Part shown: positions 26,436 through 34,488 of the stretch, piece after piece
Layout of the letters: each line of letters starts with the position of its first letter
Numbering within the stretch: the stretch's first letter is position 1
From: Acidimicrobiales bacterium
GTDB taxonomy: Bacteria > Actinomycetota > Acidimicrobiia > Acidimicrobiales > Aldehydirespiratoraceae
NCBI GenBank assembly: GCA_029246685.1
Contig: JAQWMR010000010.1
Span: 1-64,000, forward strand
Length of the DNA stretch: 64,000 nt
Direction of reading: 5' to 3'
Translations under genes and position numbers: made by a program
Notes under the pieces: generated by a model
Database searches by the model: none
The model's input: only the letters and a program-made list of their open reading frames with translations
Told to the model about the DNA's origin: nothing

Positions 26436-27758
26436 ATGCTGGATCGGATCGAGGGGCGACTGGAGGCGCGCACGCCCGACGCACTCGCGGCCGCGATCGG
26501 CTCGTTGATCAGCGAGGGAGTCGTCGTCCCCGGTGACAAGCTGCCGACAGTGCGGTCCCTGGCCGGACATCTCGAGATGAGCCCGAACACCGTCTCCGAT
26601 GCCTGGCGGATCCTGCGCTCCCATGGAGCGATCCAGACCGATCGCCGCCGCGGAACCACGGTTCGTGGGCCCCGCCCGGGCGTCGCCGCGCGTCACTGGG
26701 AGGTGCCGGTCGCTCCGGGCACAATCGAACTCGACCTGAGCACCGGAACGCCCGACACCGACCTGCTGCCGCCGCTCGGGCCCGTCCTGCACCGACTGCA
26801 CACGGGGGTTGCGGTGACCTCCTATGTCGATCCACCGTTGTTGGCCGATCTCGAGGTCGAGCTGCGGCGCCGGTGGCCCTACGTACCTGACGCGGTGACA
26901 GTCGTCGACGGCGCGCTCGATGCACTCGACCGGGTTGTGGACGAGATCGTCCACCTCGGCGACGTCGTGGCGGTCGAGGATCCGACATTCCCGCCACTCC
27001 TCGACATGCTCGAGGCGGCCGGTGCGAAGGTGATCGGTGTGCCTCTCGACGACGAAGGGCCGGACGTAGAGGCGCTCCGGCTGGCCATGGAGGCGGACCC
27101 GGTCGCGTTGTTCACCCAACCGCGGGCGCACAATCCGACCGGGGCGCACACCTCCTCGCGCCGCACTGTGGCGATCGCGGAGATCGTCGCCCGAACGCGA
27201 TGCGTTGTCGTGGAGGATGATCATTCGGCGGGGGCCGCGGGTGTCGCCGCACCGAGCGTCGGCGAGTGCGTTCCGGAGCGCACGCTCCACATCCACAGCT
27301 TCTCCAAGTCGCACGGCCCGGATCTGCGCATCGCCGCGCTGGGCGGGCCCGCCGCCGTCATCGGCAACATCGTCCGACGCCGACAACTCGGACCGTCGTG
27401 GACCAGCCGGCTGATCCAGCAGATCCTCCTGACGATGCTCACCGACCCTGATATCGAAGCGCTCGTGGAAGACGCAGCCGAGACCTACCGGCGTCGCCGG
27501 CAAGGCCTCGAGACGTTGCTCGCTGAGCACGGTGTGGACGTTGCGCCAGGCGTGGGGCTCAACCTGTGGATCCCGGTCCACGATGAGCAGCGCGCCGTCG
27601 TGGCGCTCGCGGCGCACAGCGTCGGTGTCGCCCCGGGCCGGCCCTTCCGCGTCGCCGACACCGATGCGCAGCACATCCGGCTCAGCATCGGCACCCTTGC
27701 GGAGGAGGACATGCCCCGCGTGGCCGCCGTCGTCGCCGAAGTGGCAGCCGCCCGATAG
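26436..27758 (+). CDS. MocR-family (GntR-aminotransferase fusion) transcriptional regulator
   Basis: 440-residue PLP-dependent regulator. An N-terminal GntR-type winged helix (about 1-75: LPTVRSLAGHLEMSPNTVSDAWRILRSHGAIQTDRRRGTTVRG) is followed by an aminotransferase class I-like domain. The PLP Lys is Lys291 (HSFSKSHGPDLR), and HNPTGAHTSS and VEDDHS match the cofactor pocket. MocR proteins sense PLP or an amino compound held as an aldimine; one divergent from a beta-amino acid pathway may sense beta-alanine or beta-aminoisobutyrate. Start at 26436 is fixed by the leaderless promoter. Upstream in-frame codons would overlap that promoter. Confidence 0.9.
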   Translation: MLDRIEGRLEARTPDALAAAIGSLISEGVVVPGDKLPTVRSLAGHLEMSPNTVSDAWRILRSHGAIQTDRRRGTTVRGPRPGVAARHWEVPVAPGTIELDLSTGTPDTDLLPPLGPVLHRLHTGVAVTSYVDPPLLADLEVELRRRWPYVPDAVTVVDGALDALDRVVDEIVHLGDVVAVEDPTFPPLLDMLEAAGAKVIGVPLDDEGPDVEALRLAMEADPVALFTQPRAHNPTGAHTSSRRTVAIAEIVARTRCVVVEDDHSAGAAGVAAPSVGECVPERTLHIHSFSKSHGPDLRIAALGGPAAVIGNIVRRRQLGPSWTSRLIQQILLTMLTDPDIEALVEDAAETYRRRRQGLETLLAEHGVDVAPGVGLNLWIPVHDEQRAVVALAAHSVGVAPGRPFRVADTDAQHIRLSIGTLAEEDMPRVAAVVAEVAAAR

Positions 27759-27769
27759 CGCGGAAATCG

Positions 27770-27795
27770 AACCTGGCACCCAGGTTGGCTACGGT
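27770..27795 (+). promoter_or_regulatory. P450 promoter with 17-bp palindromic operator candidate
   Basis: AACCTGG-CAC-CCAGGTT (27770-27786) is a perfect palindrome with the same 7-3-7 geometry as the site at 12662. It ends 3 bp before TACGGT (27790-27795), a -10 lying 6 nt before GTG 27802. A repressor bound here would block the -35/spacer region. It could also act as a weak terminator for the upstream MocR gene, but no T-run follows. Confidence 0.5.
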
Positions 27796-27801
27796 CGCGC
27801 T

Positions 27802-29007
27802 GTGAGCGACCTCATATTCAACCCCTTCGGGTTTTCCCACCACGACGATCCCTACGTCATCTACAAGCGCCTGCGCGACGAGGCGCCTTGCTACTGGAAT
27901 GACGAGCTCCAGTTCTGGGCCCTCAGCCGCTTCGACGACGTGCAGGAAGGGTTCCGCGACACCGAGCTCTACTCGTCGGCCGGGGGCATCGCGCTCGAGA
28001 GTCGTCGACCGATCGGGCAGTCCAACGGCTTCGACCAGTTCATCGAGTTCGACCCGCCAGAGCACACGGTCCTGCGCAAGCTGGTGAGCCGGGTCTTCAC
28101 CATCCGCACGGTAGCTCGCATGGAGGACGAGATCCGGGCGATCTTCACCCGCCATCTCGACAAGGTGATCGAGGCCGGCCAGGCCGAAGTGGTGAACGAC
28201 CTGACCAGCCCCTATCCGATGGACGTCATCGCGGCGGTGCTCGGTGTCCCGCAGGAGTTCCGTGAGGGGCTCCGTCGCGACAGCGACAAGATCATGATCC
28301 GCAACGACGGCGTCCTCGAGATTCCACCGGCTGCCGCCGAAGGCATGCTCGGCCTCGTCAGCTACTTCATGGAGGACCTGCCCAAGCGCAAGGCGGGGGA
28401 GGGATCCGGGCTCATCAACGATCTCGTCGGTTTCGAGGTGGATGGCCGGAGCCTGACGGACGAGGAGTTGCTCGGCTTCTGTGTGCTCTTCATCATCGCC
28501 GGCCACGAGACCACCACGAAGATGGTCGCCAACGTCATGGAGATCCTCTCCCGGCATGCTGATCAGCGCGCAGAGGTCGCGGCCGATCTGGAGCTCGTCC
28601 CGGACGTGATCGAGGAAGTGCTCCGCTTCCACAACTCCACGCAATACATGCACCGCACGGTCACGCGTGATCATGAAATGCACGGTCAGCAGATGAAGGC
28701 GGGCGACTCCGTGCTGATGCTGATCGGCGCGGCGAATCACGACGAGCGGGAGTTCGGCCCGACGGCCGAGGAGTTCGACATCCATCGCAAGACCGATCGC
28801 CACCTCGCGTTCGGGTACGGCGCCCACTTCTGTCTGGGCGCCGCTCTCGCTCGCATGGAGGGCAAGGTCGCCGTGGAGGAGATCTTCCGCCGAATCCCGG
28901 ACTTCGCGGTCGACCACGACGCCAAGGTGCGGTTCCATTCGAGCAACGTGACCGGCTGGCGCTCGCTGCCGATCACGTTCCCGGCTGCGCAGCCCGTAAG
29001 CGTCTGA
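27802..29007 (+). CDS. Cytochrome P450
   Basis: 401-residue soluble bacterial P450. Heme-binding motif FGYGAHFCLGAALAR with Cys344; I-helix oxygen-activation motif AGHETT near residue 236; ExxR in EEVLRFH. Expected to hydroxylate a hydrophobic substrate using ferredoxin-delivered electrons; no ferredoxin or reductase gene is in the window. GTG 27802 is the start because TACGGT lies 6 nt upstream. First gene of a tight run with class II aldolase (3-bp gap), quinone reductase, LLM enzyme and second P450. Confidence 0.92.
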   Translation: MSDLIFNPFGFSHHDDPYVIYKRLRDEAPCYWNDELQFWALSRFDDVQEGFRDTELYSSAGGIALESRRPIGQSNGFDQFIEFDPPEHTVLRKLVSRVFTIRTVARMEDEIRAIFTRHLDKVIEAGQAEVVNDLTSPYPMDVIAAVLGVPQEFREGLRRDSDKIMIRNDGVLEIPPAAAEGMLGLVSYFMEDLPKRKAGEGSGLINDLVGFEVDGRSLTDEELLGFCVLFIIAGHETTTKMVANVMEILSRHADQRAEVAADLELVPDVIEEVLRFHNSTQYMHRTVTRDHEMHGQQMKAGDSVLMLIGAANHDEREFGPTAEEFDIHRKTDRHLAFGYGAHFCLGAALARMEGKVAVEEIFRRIPDFAVDHDAKVRFHSSNVTGWRSLPITFPAAQPVSV

Positions 29008-29010
29008 CCG

Positions 29011-29769
29011 ATGGCGCACCAACCGACTCCCGATCGTCTCATTCCTCCGCTGTCACCGCGGCAGGAGCTGGCGCTGCTGGCCCGCACCCTCTGGCGCGAG
29101 GGTTACAACGATCATCTGGCCGGCCACATCACGATCAACCGGGGCGATGGCACGCTCTGGTGCAACCCATGGCTGCTCCATTGGGAAGAGCTGCGACCCG
29201 AACACGTGGTGGCAATCGATTTCGACGGCAAGGTGGTCGAGCCGAGCCTCGACGGGCACGACTGGCCCGTCCCCTTCGGTATTCCACTCCACCTCGAGCT
29301 GCACAAGGTGCGCCCCGAGGTGCAGGTCGCGGTGCACAGCCATCCGCTCTACTCCACGGTCTGGGCCGACATCGCCGAGGTCCCGCCGGCGATGGACCAG
29401 TCGTCCGCGCTCGGCGGCGGCGAGTTGGTCGTGGTGGACGAGTACGAGGGTGCAGCCAACGACGCCAACGCGGCCGCGGCCGCGGTCAAGCTCATGGGCG
29501 ACGCAGACATGGCGCTGCTTGCGGCTCACGGGGTGTTCGTCACGGCCGGGTCCGTGCGAGCTGCCCACCAGCGCTGCGTCGCGGTCGAGCAGCGAGCGCA
29601 ACGGGCATGGCACGCCCGGGCGATCAGCAACGGCCCGCTCGAGAGCCGGATCGGATCCGACGCCGTCGCGATGTTCGCGGCGAGTAAAGGCGAGGGTTTC
29701 ATCGGGTTCTGGGAGGCCGCCGTGCGGACCGAGCTTCGTGACGACCCAACGCTTCTGGACCACGGCTGA
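29011..29769 (+). CDS. Class II aldolase/adducin-family protein
   Basis: 252-residue metal-dependent aldolase-fold protein. Zinc ligands are in VAVHSHPLYST (HxH) and LLAAHGVFV (third His). Family members include fuculose-1-phosphate aldolase, but many catabolic-cluster relatives are aldolases or decarboxylases of non-sugar substrates. Surrounded by P450 and flavin enzymes, with gaps of 3 and 2 bp, it may cleave an oxidised intermediate. The second family member at 45238 lies in a sugar-like cassette and is distinct in sequence. Confidence 0.85.
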   Translation: MAHQPTPDRLIPPLSPRQELALLARTLWREGYNDHLAGHITINRGDGTLWCNPWLLHWEELRPEHVVAIDFDGKVVEPSLDGHDWPVPFGIPLHLELHKVRPEVQVAVHSHPLYSTVWADIAEVPPAMDQSSALGGGELVVVDEYEGAANDANAAAAAVKLMGDADMALLAAHGVFVTAGSVRAAHQRCVAVEQRAQRAWHARAISNGPLESRIGSDAVAMFAASKGEGFIGFWEAAVRTELRDDPTLLDHG

Positions 29770-29771
29770 AC

Positions 29772-30308
29772 GTGCGCACGCTCGTCCTACTCGCCCATCC
29801 CGACATGCCGAGCTCTCGGGGCAACGCGATGCTCGCGGCCGCGGCCCACGACACAGACGGCGTGACCGTCCACGACCTCTACACCGCGTATCCCGACGGG
29901 AAGCTGGACATCGCGACGGAGCAGGAGCTCGCAGAGGCCCACGACCTGATCGTCTTCCAGTTCCCGCTCCACTGGTACAGCACGCCGCCCATCCTGAAGC
30001 AGTGGCAGGACGAGGTGCTCACCTTCGGCTGGGCCTACGACCCGACCGGCACCGGCGGCTCGGGCCTCGCCCTCAAGGGCAAGACGCTCGCCTGTGCCCT
30101 GACCACTGGCGCGCCCGAATCCGAGTACGAGGCGGAGGGCTGGAACAGCCACTCCGTCGTCGACTTCCTCTTGCCGATCGCCGGCACGGCGGGCTTCCTC
30201 GAGATGCAGTGGCTTGAGCCGTGGGTGCTCTACGCCGTGTGGGCCTTGTCGGACGACGATCTCGCCGAGGCTGCCGCCTCCTACCAGGAATGGTTGACCA
30301 CCTCATGA
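29772..30308 (+). CDS. Flavodoxin-fold NAD(P)H dehydrogenase (quinone), KefF/MdaB-like
   Basis: 178-residue flavodoxin-like FMN/FAD oxidoreductase. It begins VRTLVLLAHPDMPSSRGN (phosphate-binding loop), and carries LIVFQFPLHWYSTPPILKQWQDEVLTFGWAYD, the signature of the NQO/KefF family, plus GKTLACALTTGAPESEY. Likely performs two-electron reduction of quinones or enones, which would suit products of P450 hydroxylation. GTG 29772 start; the stop overlaps the LLM gene start by 4 bp. Confidence 0.85.
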   Translation: MRTLVLLAHPDMPSSRGNAMLAAAAHDTDGVTVHDLYTAYPDGKLDIATEQELAEAHDLIVFQFPLHWYSTPPILKQWQDEVLTFGWAYDPTGTGGSGLALKGKTLACALTTGAPESEYEAEGWNSHSVVDFLLPIAGTAGFLEMQWLEPWVLYAVWALSDDDLAEAAASYQEWLTTS

Positions 30309-31276
30309 GCCCAACGCTCGGCCTCTACTTCGACTTCCGCAATCCCGAACCGTGGCAGCGCGATCCCGCGGCGTACTACGGCTGGCACCTCGACCTGATG
30401 GAGGACGCCGACCGTCGGGGCATCGGGGCCCTTTGGGCCACCGAACATCATTTCGTCGAGGATGGCTATCTTCCGCAGCCGCTCCCGATGTTGGCTGCCA
30501 TCGCCGGCCGCACGTCGCAGTGTCGGCTCGGCACCGGCGTCGTCGTCGCGCCGCTGATGCATCCGATGGTGATTGCGGAGCAGGCGGCGTTGGCCGACGT
30601 CATCAGCGATGGCCGGGTGGAGCTCGGCCTGGGCGCGGGCTACGTGGCACCGGAGTTCGAGGCGTTCGGTGCCGATCTCGCCGAGCGCTACCACGACACC
30701 GACCACGCGCTCGCCGAGGTCGGACGGATCTTCGCGGACGGCGAATGCACGCCGGGGCCCGTGCAGAACCCGCTCCCGATCTGGGCCGGGTACCTCGGCC
30801 CCGTCGGCGCGCGCCGAGCCGGTCGGCTCGGCGTCGGGCTGCTCACCTGGAACCCCGAGAGCTGGCCGATCTATCGCGATGCGCTGTCGGCAGCCGGCCA
30901 CAACCTGTCGGTCGCGCGAATGGGTGGCGTGGTCGACTTCATGGTGGCCGAGGACCCCGAGCGGTTCTTCGCGCAGATCGTGCCGCACCGCACGCACCAG
31001 CTGAACAGCTACCGGCAGAACGCGGCGAAGGGCTCGGGCCACACGCCGCGGATGCTGACCGAGGACGAGGTGCGCGAGGGAAGGGGCTCGGGCGTCGTCG
31101 GCGCACTGAAGATTTTCACGCCGGACCAGGCGGTCGCCCGAATCAACGAGATCACGGCTGCAGCGCCCGTCGAACACCTCTACCTGTGGGCGTCGATCGG
31201 TGGCATGCCGGAAGACCTCGTCGAAGCCCAGATGGGCTTGCTGATCGATCAGGTTCAGCCGAAGCTCTCGGAATGA
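30305..31276 (+). CDS. LLM-class flavin-dependent oxidoreductase
   Basis: 323-residue luciferase-like TIM-barrel protein. The N-terminus MSPTLGLYFDFRNP with WATEHHFVEDGYLPQPLPMLAAIAGRTSQCRLGTGVVVAPLMHPMVIAEQAALADVISDGRVELGLGAGY follows the bacterial luciferase/FMN monooxygenase pattern (E-H-H motif), so oxygenase activity is likelier than in the F420-type paralogues at 15494 and 20241. ATG 30305 overlaps the quinone-reductase stop and its own stop overlaps the next P450 start, so the five-gene unit is translationally coupled. Confidence 0.85.
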   Translation: MSPTLGLYFDFRNPEPWQRDPAAYYGWHLDLMEDADRRGIGALWATEHHFVEDGYLPQPLPMLAAIAGRTSQCRLGTGVVVAPLMHPMVIAEQAALADVISDGRVELGLGAGYVAPEFEAFGADLAERYHDTDHALAEVGRIFADGECTPGPVQNPLPIWAGYLGPVGARRAGRLGVGLLTWNPESWPIYRDALSAAGHNLSVARMGGVVDFMVAEDPERFFAQIVPHRTHQLNSYRQNAAKGSGHTPRMLTEDEVREGRGSGVVGALKIFTPDQAVARINEITAAAPVEHLYLWASIGGMPEDLVEAQMGLLIDQVQPKLSE

Positions 31277-32487
31277 GCGCGCCGCCCGTCATCCCGCTCG
31301 ATGACGAGCAGTGGTGGCAGGACCCTTACCCGAGCCTTCGCGCCGCGCGCGATGGGCATGGAAGCGGCGTGACGCCGGACGGCATGGCGGTCCTGTTGCG
31401 GTGGGCCGATGCCGAGGCCATCAAGAAGTCGCCAGCCTTCGAGAACGAAGGGCTCGAGTTCATCGAGGAGCGCGGGTTCCGGCCGGGTGACCCGTTGTAC
31501 GAGTGGCGGCGCTATTCGATCGGAGCGCTGAACGGAGCGGAACACCAGCGACTGCGCAGTCTTGTCAATCGGGCGATGACCGTCCGTTCCACGGATCGGA
31601 TGCGCGACTCGGCGCGAGCCCATGTCGAGGCTGCGCTTCGGGCTGGTTCCGGGCCGGGCGACACGGTCGAGCAGGACATCAGATCCGGGTTCCGGTCGTC
31701 GCCGTTCTTCGTCATCACCGAGTTTCTCGGCGTCGATCTGGATCAGGCGATGGAGATGGCCGCCACGATGGGCCAGGGCAGCGCCGACGCGTTCGGGCCG
31801 GCGGTCACGCAAGAGATCCGCGACGCGGCCAACACGACGTTCGCCGTGTTGATGGAGTTCGTCGGCGATCTCGTCGAGGAGCGGCGAGCGGACCCGCGCG
31901 AGGACCTCCTCTCTGCCCTGATCGAAGCAGAGGAGGGCGGGGACCGGTTGAGTCACGACGAGCTCGTCGTCTTGTTCACCAACATCTTCGGCGGCGCGAT
32001 CGAATCGACCCTGAGTGCGATGACGAGCGTCGTGTACGAGTTGGCCCGTCATCCCGACCAGCTCGCGCTGCTCGCCACGGACCCGGACGGGCTCAAGCGT
32101 GGTGCGGTCGAAGAGGTGCTGCGGCACCGCCCGTCCTTCTACGCCGTCGGTCAGAAGGTCGTAGCACCGACGACGGTCGGCGACCTGGCGTTTGAACCAG
32201 GCGAGTCGCTGTCGATCATCCTCGGAGGACCGAACAGGGACCCCGATCGGTGGGACGACCCCGAGCGCTTCGACATCACCCGCGATCCCACGAAGTGGTC
32301 GTTCACCTTCAGCATGGGTCCGCACTTCTGCCTCGGGCAGGCTCTGGCCCGTACCGAGCTCCAGGAGACAGCGGCCGCGGTGGCTCGCCTTTGTTCCGAC
32401 CTGGAGGTGGTCGAGGAACCCCGTTGGAAACCCTTTGCCACCGTGAACCAGGTCGAGGCGCTGCGGGTTCGCTACCGGCTCACGTAG
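31273..32487 (+). CDS. Cytochrome P450
   Basis: 404-residue P450. Heme motif FSMGPHFCLGQALART with Cys353 and ExxR in EEVLRHR are standard. The I-helix reads FGGAIESTLSAMTS: the usual AGxxTT is altered to GAIES, so the oxygen-activating Thr is Ser or shifted by one, which may change proton delivery. Starts at ATG 31273 within the LLM gene stop (ATGA). It converges with the SRPBCC gene, overlapping it by 8 bp at the 3' ends. Confidence 0.9.
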   Translation: MSAPPVIPLDDEQWWQDPYPSLRAARDGHGSGVTPDGMAVLLRWADAEAIKKSPAFENEGLEFIEERGFRPGDPLYEWRRYSIGALNGAEHQRLRSLVNRAMTVRSTDRMRDSARAHVEAALRAGSGPGDTVEQDIRSGFRSSPFFVITEFLGVDLDQAMEMAATMGQGSADAFGPAVTQEIRDAANTTFAVLMEFVGDLVEERRADPREDLLSALIEAEEGGDRLSHDELVVLFTNIFGGAIESTLSAMTSVVYELARHPDQLALLATDPDGLKRGAVEEVLRHRPSFYAVGQKVVAPTTVGDLAFEPGESLSIILGGPNRDPDRWDDPERFDITRDPTKWSFTFSMGPHFCLGQALARTELQETAAAVARLCSDLEVVEEPRWKPFATVNQVEALRVRYRLT

Positions 32488-32968
32488 GCGGTCGGTGCTT
32501 CCGGAGGCCGCGGAGTCCGGCCTCGACCCCTGCTTTCATCAGCCGGTCGTTGTCCTTCGAGATGAAGCGGTGGACCCGCTTCTCGAGCAGCGCCCGCATG
32601 ACCGGATTGAACACGTGGTACGTCTCGGTGAAGTGGACCCGGGTCTGGCCGTCGCCGAGATCCTCGAGCTCCGTCACGCCCGTGGCCTCGGACCACAACG
32701 GCTTGCCCACCGCGTCGTAACGCCACCGGTTCGGTGCGTCGAGTTCGGTGAGCCACTCCCAGCTCTTCGCTCGCCCGCCGGACATCAGATAGCGGGGTAC
32801 CCGGAAGTGACAGTGGCGGACGAGTCCTTCGCCACCGTTCGCGCCGGGGTGGAGGATCTCGATCCGCACCTCGCCGTGCTCCATCACCTTCGGTTTCGGG
32901 CCGTGGAAGACCTCCCACACCTCGTCCGGAGTGGCGTCGATGTCGAAGGAGAAGGAGTGGCTCTGCAT
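32480..32968 (-). CDS. SRPBCC (START-like) family protein
   Basis: 162-residue helix-grip fold protein: MQSHSFSFDIDATPDEVWEVFHGP, then paired strands ending in RVHFTETYHVFNPVMRALLEKRVHRFISKDNDRLMKAGVEAGL, the long C-terminal helix typical of the polyketide cyclase/START-like group. Such proteins bind hydrophobic ligands or act as cyclases or hydratases. ATG 32968 shares a base with the stop of the acyl-CoA ligase upstream (TGATG), so they are co-transcribed; upstream in-frame codons lie within the ligase. Confidence 0.8.
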   Translation of the reverse strand: MQSHSFSFDIDATPDEVWEVFHGPKPKVMEHGEVRIEILHPGANGGEGLVRHCHFRVPRYLMSGGRAKSWEWLTELDAPNRWRYDAVGKPLWSEATGVTELEDLGDGQTRVHFTETYHVFNPVMRALLEKRVHRFISKDNDRLMKAGVEAGLRGLRKHRPPT

Positions 32969-34485
32969 CAGACGATCCTTGATTCGCGCTCGCCCCAGTA
33001 GCGATCTCGCAGAAGCCGTTTGTAGAGCTTGCCGGTGTCCAGACGAGGGAGTTCGTCCACGAAGTCGATGGATCGGGGGCACTTGTAGCGGGCGAGTTGC
33101 TCGCCGCAGTGGGCAAGGAGATCGGCGGCGAGGCTGTCGCTCGCGGCATCCGGATCGACGAGCTGTACGACAGCCTTGGCTTCCTCGCCGAGATCGTCGT
33201 TCGGCACGCCGATGACCGCGACGTCCATCACCGCATCGTGGGCGATGAGGACGTTCTCGGACTCCTGCGGATAGATGTTGACGCCGCCGGAGATGATCAT
33301 GAACGACTTGCGGTCCGTGAGGTACAAGTAGCCGTCCTCGTCGAGATGGCCGACGTCGCCCATCGTGTACCAGCCCTGGGGGCTTCGGTTCTCGGCGGTC
33401 TTCTCAGGGTCTCGGTGGTACTCCATCGCCGCGCCGGGCGTGTCGAACCAGACGTTGCCGATCTCGCCGACGGCCAGATCGTTGAAGTCGTCGTCGCAGA
33501 TGTGGGCAGTACAGAAGCGGGGGAGACCGACAGAACCGGGATGAGCGAGCCACTCCTCGGAGGTGATCATCGTGGAGCCGACGTTCTCGGATCCCGCATA
33601 GAACTCGAGGATGATCGGGCCCCACCAGTCGATCATGCGTCGCTTCACTTCGACCGGGCACGGCGCGGCGGCGTGACTCACGTGGCGAAGGCTCGACAGG
33701 TCGGCTCGCGTGCGCACGTCGTCGGGGAGCTTGAGCATCCGCACGAACATGGTCGGGACGAACTGGGCGACATCGACCTGATACCGCTCGATCGTGTCGA
33801 GACACGCGGCCGCGTCGAACCGCTCCATGACCACGACCGTGCCGCCGTAGCGGTGACACAGCGAGCCAGTGACAACCGGGGACGTGTGGTACAGCGGCGC
33901 GGGGAGGAGATACACGCAGCCGTCCAGGAGCCCGAGTGGACCCCCCGAGATGACCATCGGGTCGTCATCGGTGACCTGACGGTCGGGGAGGGGGAACAGA
34001 ATTCCCTTGGGCCGGCCGGTGGTGCCTGATGAGTAGAACATGCCGTGACCGTTCGGCTGATCCGCGAGCGGCTCGGTGGGCTGTGCCGCCAGCGCCGCCT
34101 CGTACGCCGTCCAGCCCGCAGTCGTCCCGTCCATCATCAACGGGAACTCGACCGCGACCCCGTCGATGCGCTCGGTCTGAGCGAGTGATGTCACGACCGA
34201 TCGTGCGCCGCAGTCCTCGACGATGAATGCGACCTCGGCGCTCGTCAGATGCCGGTTGATCGGCGTGTAGAAGAGGCCGGACCGCAGCGCGGCCCACACC
34301 ACCTCGAAGTAGCGGGGGTTGTTCCCCAGAAGGATTGCGACGTGGTCGCCGGGCTGCAGTCCGGCGTGGTGCCAGAACCTGGCGAGCTGGATCGACCGCT
34401 GCTCGAGTTCGCCATAGCTGACCGTCTCCCCGGATTCCGCGATGACGACCGCGGCGCGGTCAGGGTCGTGAGCGCCGGGGTACAC
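32968..34485 (-). CDS. Acyl-CoA ligase (AMP-dependent synthetase family)
   Basis: 505-residue ANL-superfamily ligase. P-loop-like FYSSGTTGRPKG, adenine-binding FYAGSENVGSTM, hinge YTMGDVGHLDEDGYLYLTDRKSFMIISGGVNIYPQE and the C-terminal catalytic Lys in PRLDTGKLYKRLL are complete. Activates a carboxylic acid to its CoA thioester via an adenylate. GTG 34485 start, 3 bp after the amidohydrolase stop and coupled to the SRPBCC gene. The substrate is probably the acid made by the neighbouring oxidative enzymes (inference). Confidence 0.9.
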   Translation of the reverse strand: MYPGAHDPDRAAVVIAESGETVSYGELEQRSIQLARFWHHAGLQPGDHVAILLGNNPRYFEVVWAALRSGLFYTPINRHLTSAEVAFIVEDCGARSVVTSLAQTERIDGVAVEFPLMMDGTTAGWTAYEAALAAQPTEPLADQPNGHGMFYSSGTTGRPKGILFPLPDRQVTDDDPMVISGGPLGLLDGCVYLLPAPLYHTSPVVTGSLCHRYGGTVVVMERFDAAACLDTIERYQVDVAQFVPTMFVRMLKLPDDVRTRADLSSLRHVSHAAAPCPVEVKRRMIDWWGPIILEFYAGSENVGSTMITSEEWLAHPGSVGLPRFCTAHICDDDFNDLAVGEIGNVWFDTPGAAMEYHRDPEKTAENRSPQGWYTMGDVGHLDEDGYLYLTDRKSFMIISGGVNIYPQESENVLIAHDAVMDVAVIGVPNDDLGEEAKAVVQLVDPDAASDSLAADLLAHCGEQLARYKCPRSIDFVDELPRLDTGKLYKRLLRDRYWGERESRIV

Positions 34486-34488
34486 GAG

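Noticed and set aside
26362..26440. Intact tRNA-Tyr gene on the minus strand
   Set aside because: T-arm and anticodon-like arm exist, but no D-arm with GG, no pairing 5' acceptor strand, a T-stem mismatch, and the region is occupied by a good MocR promoter.
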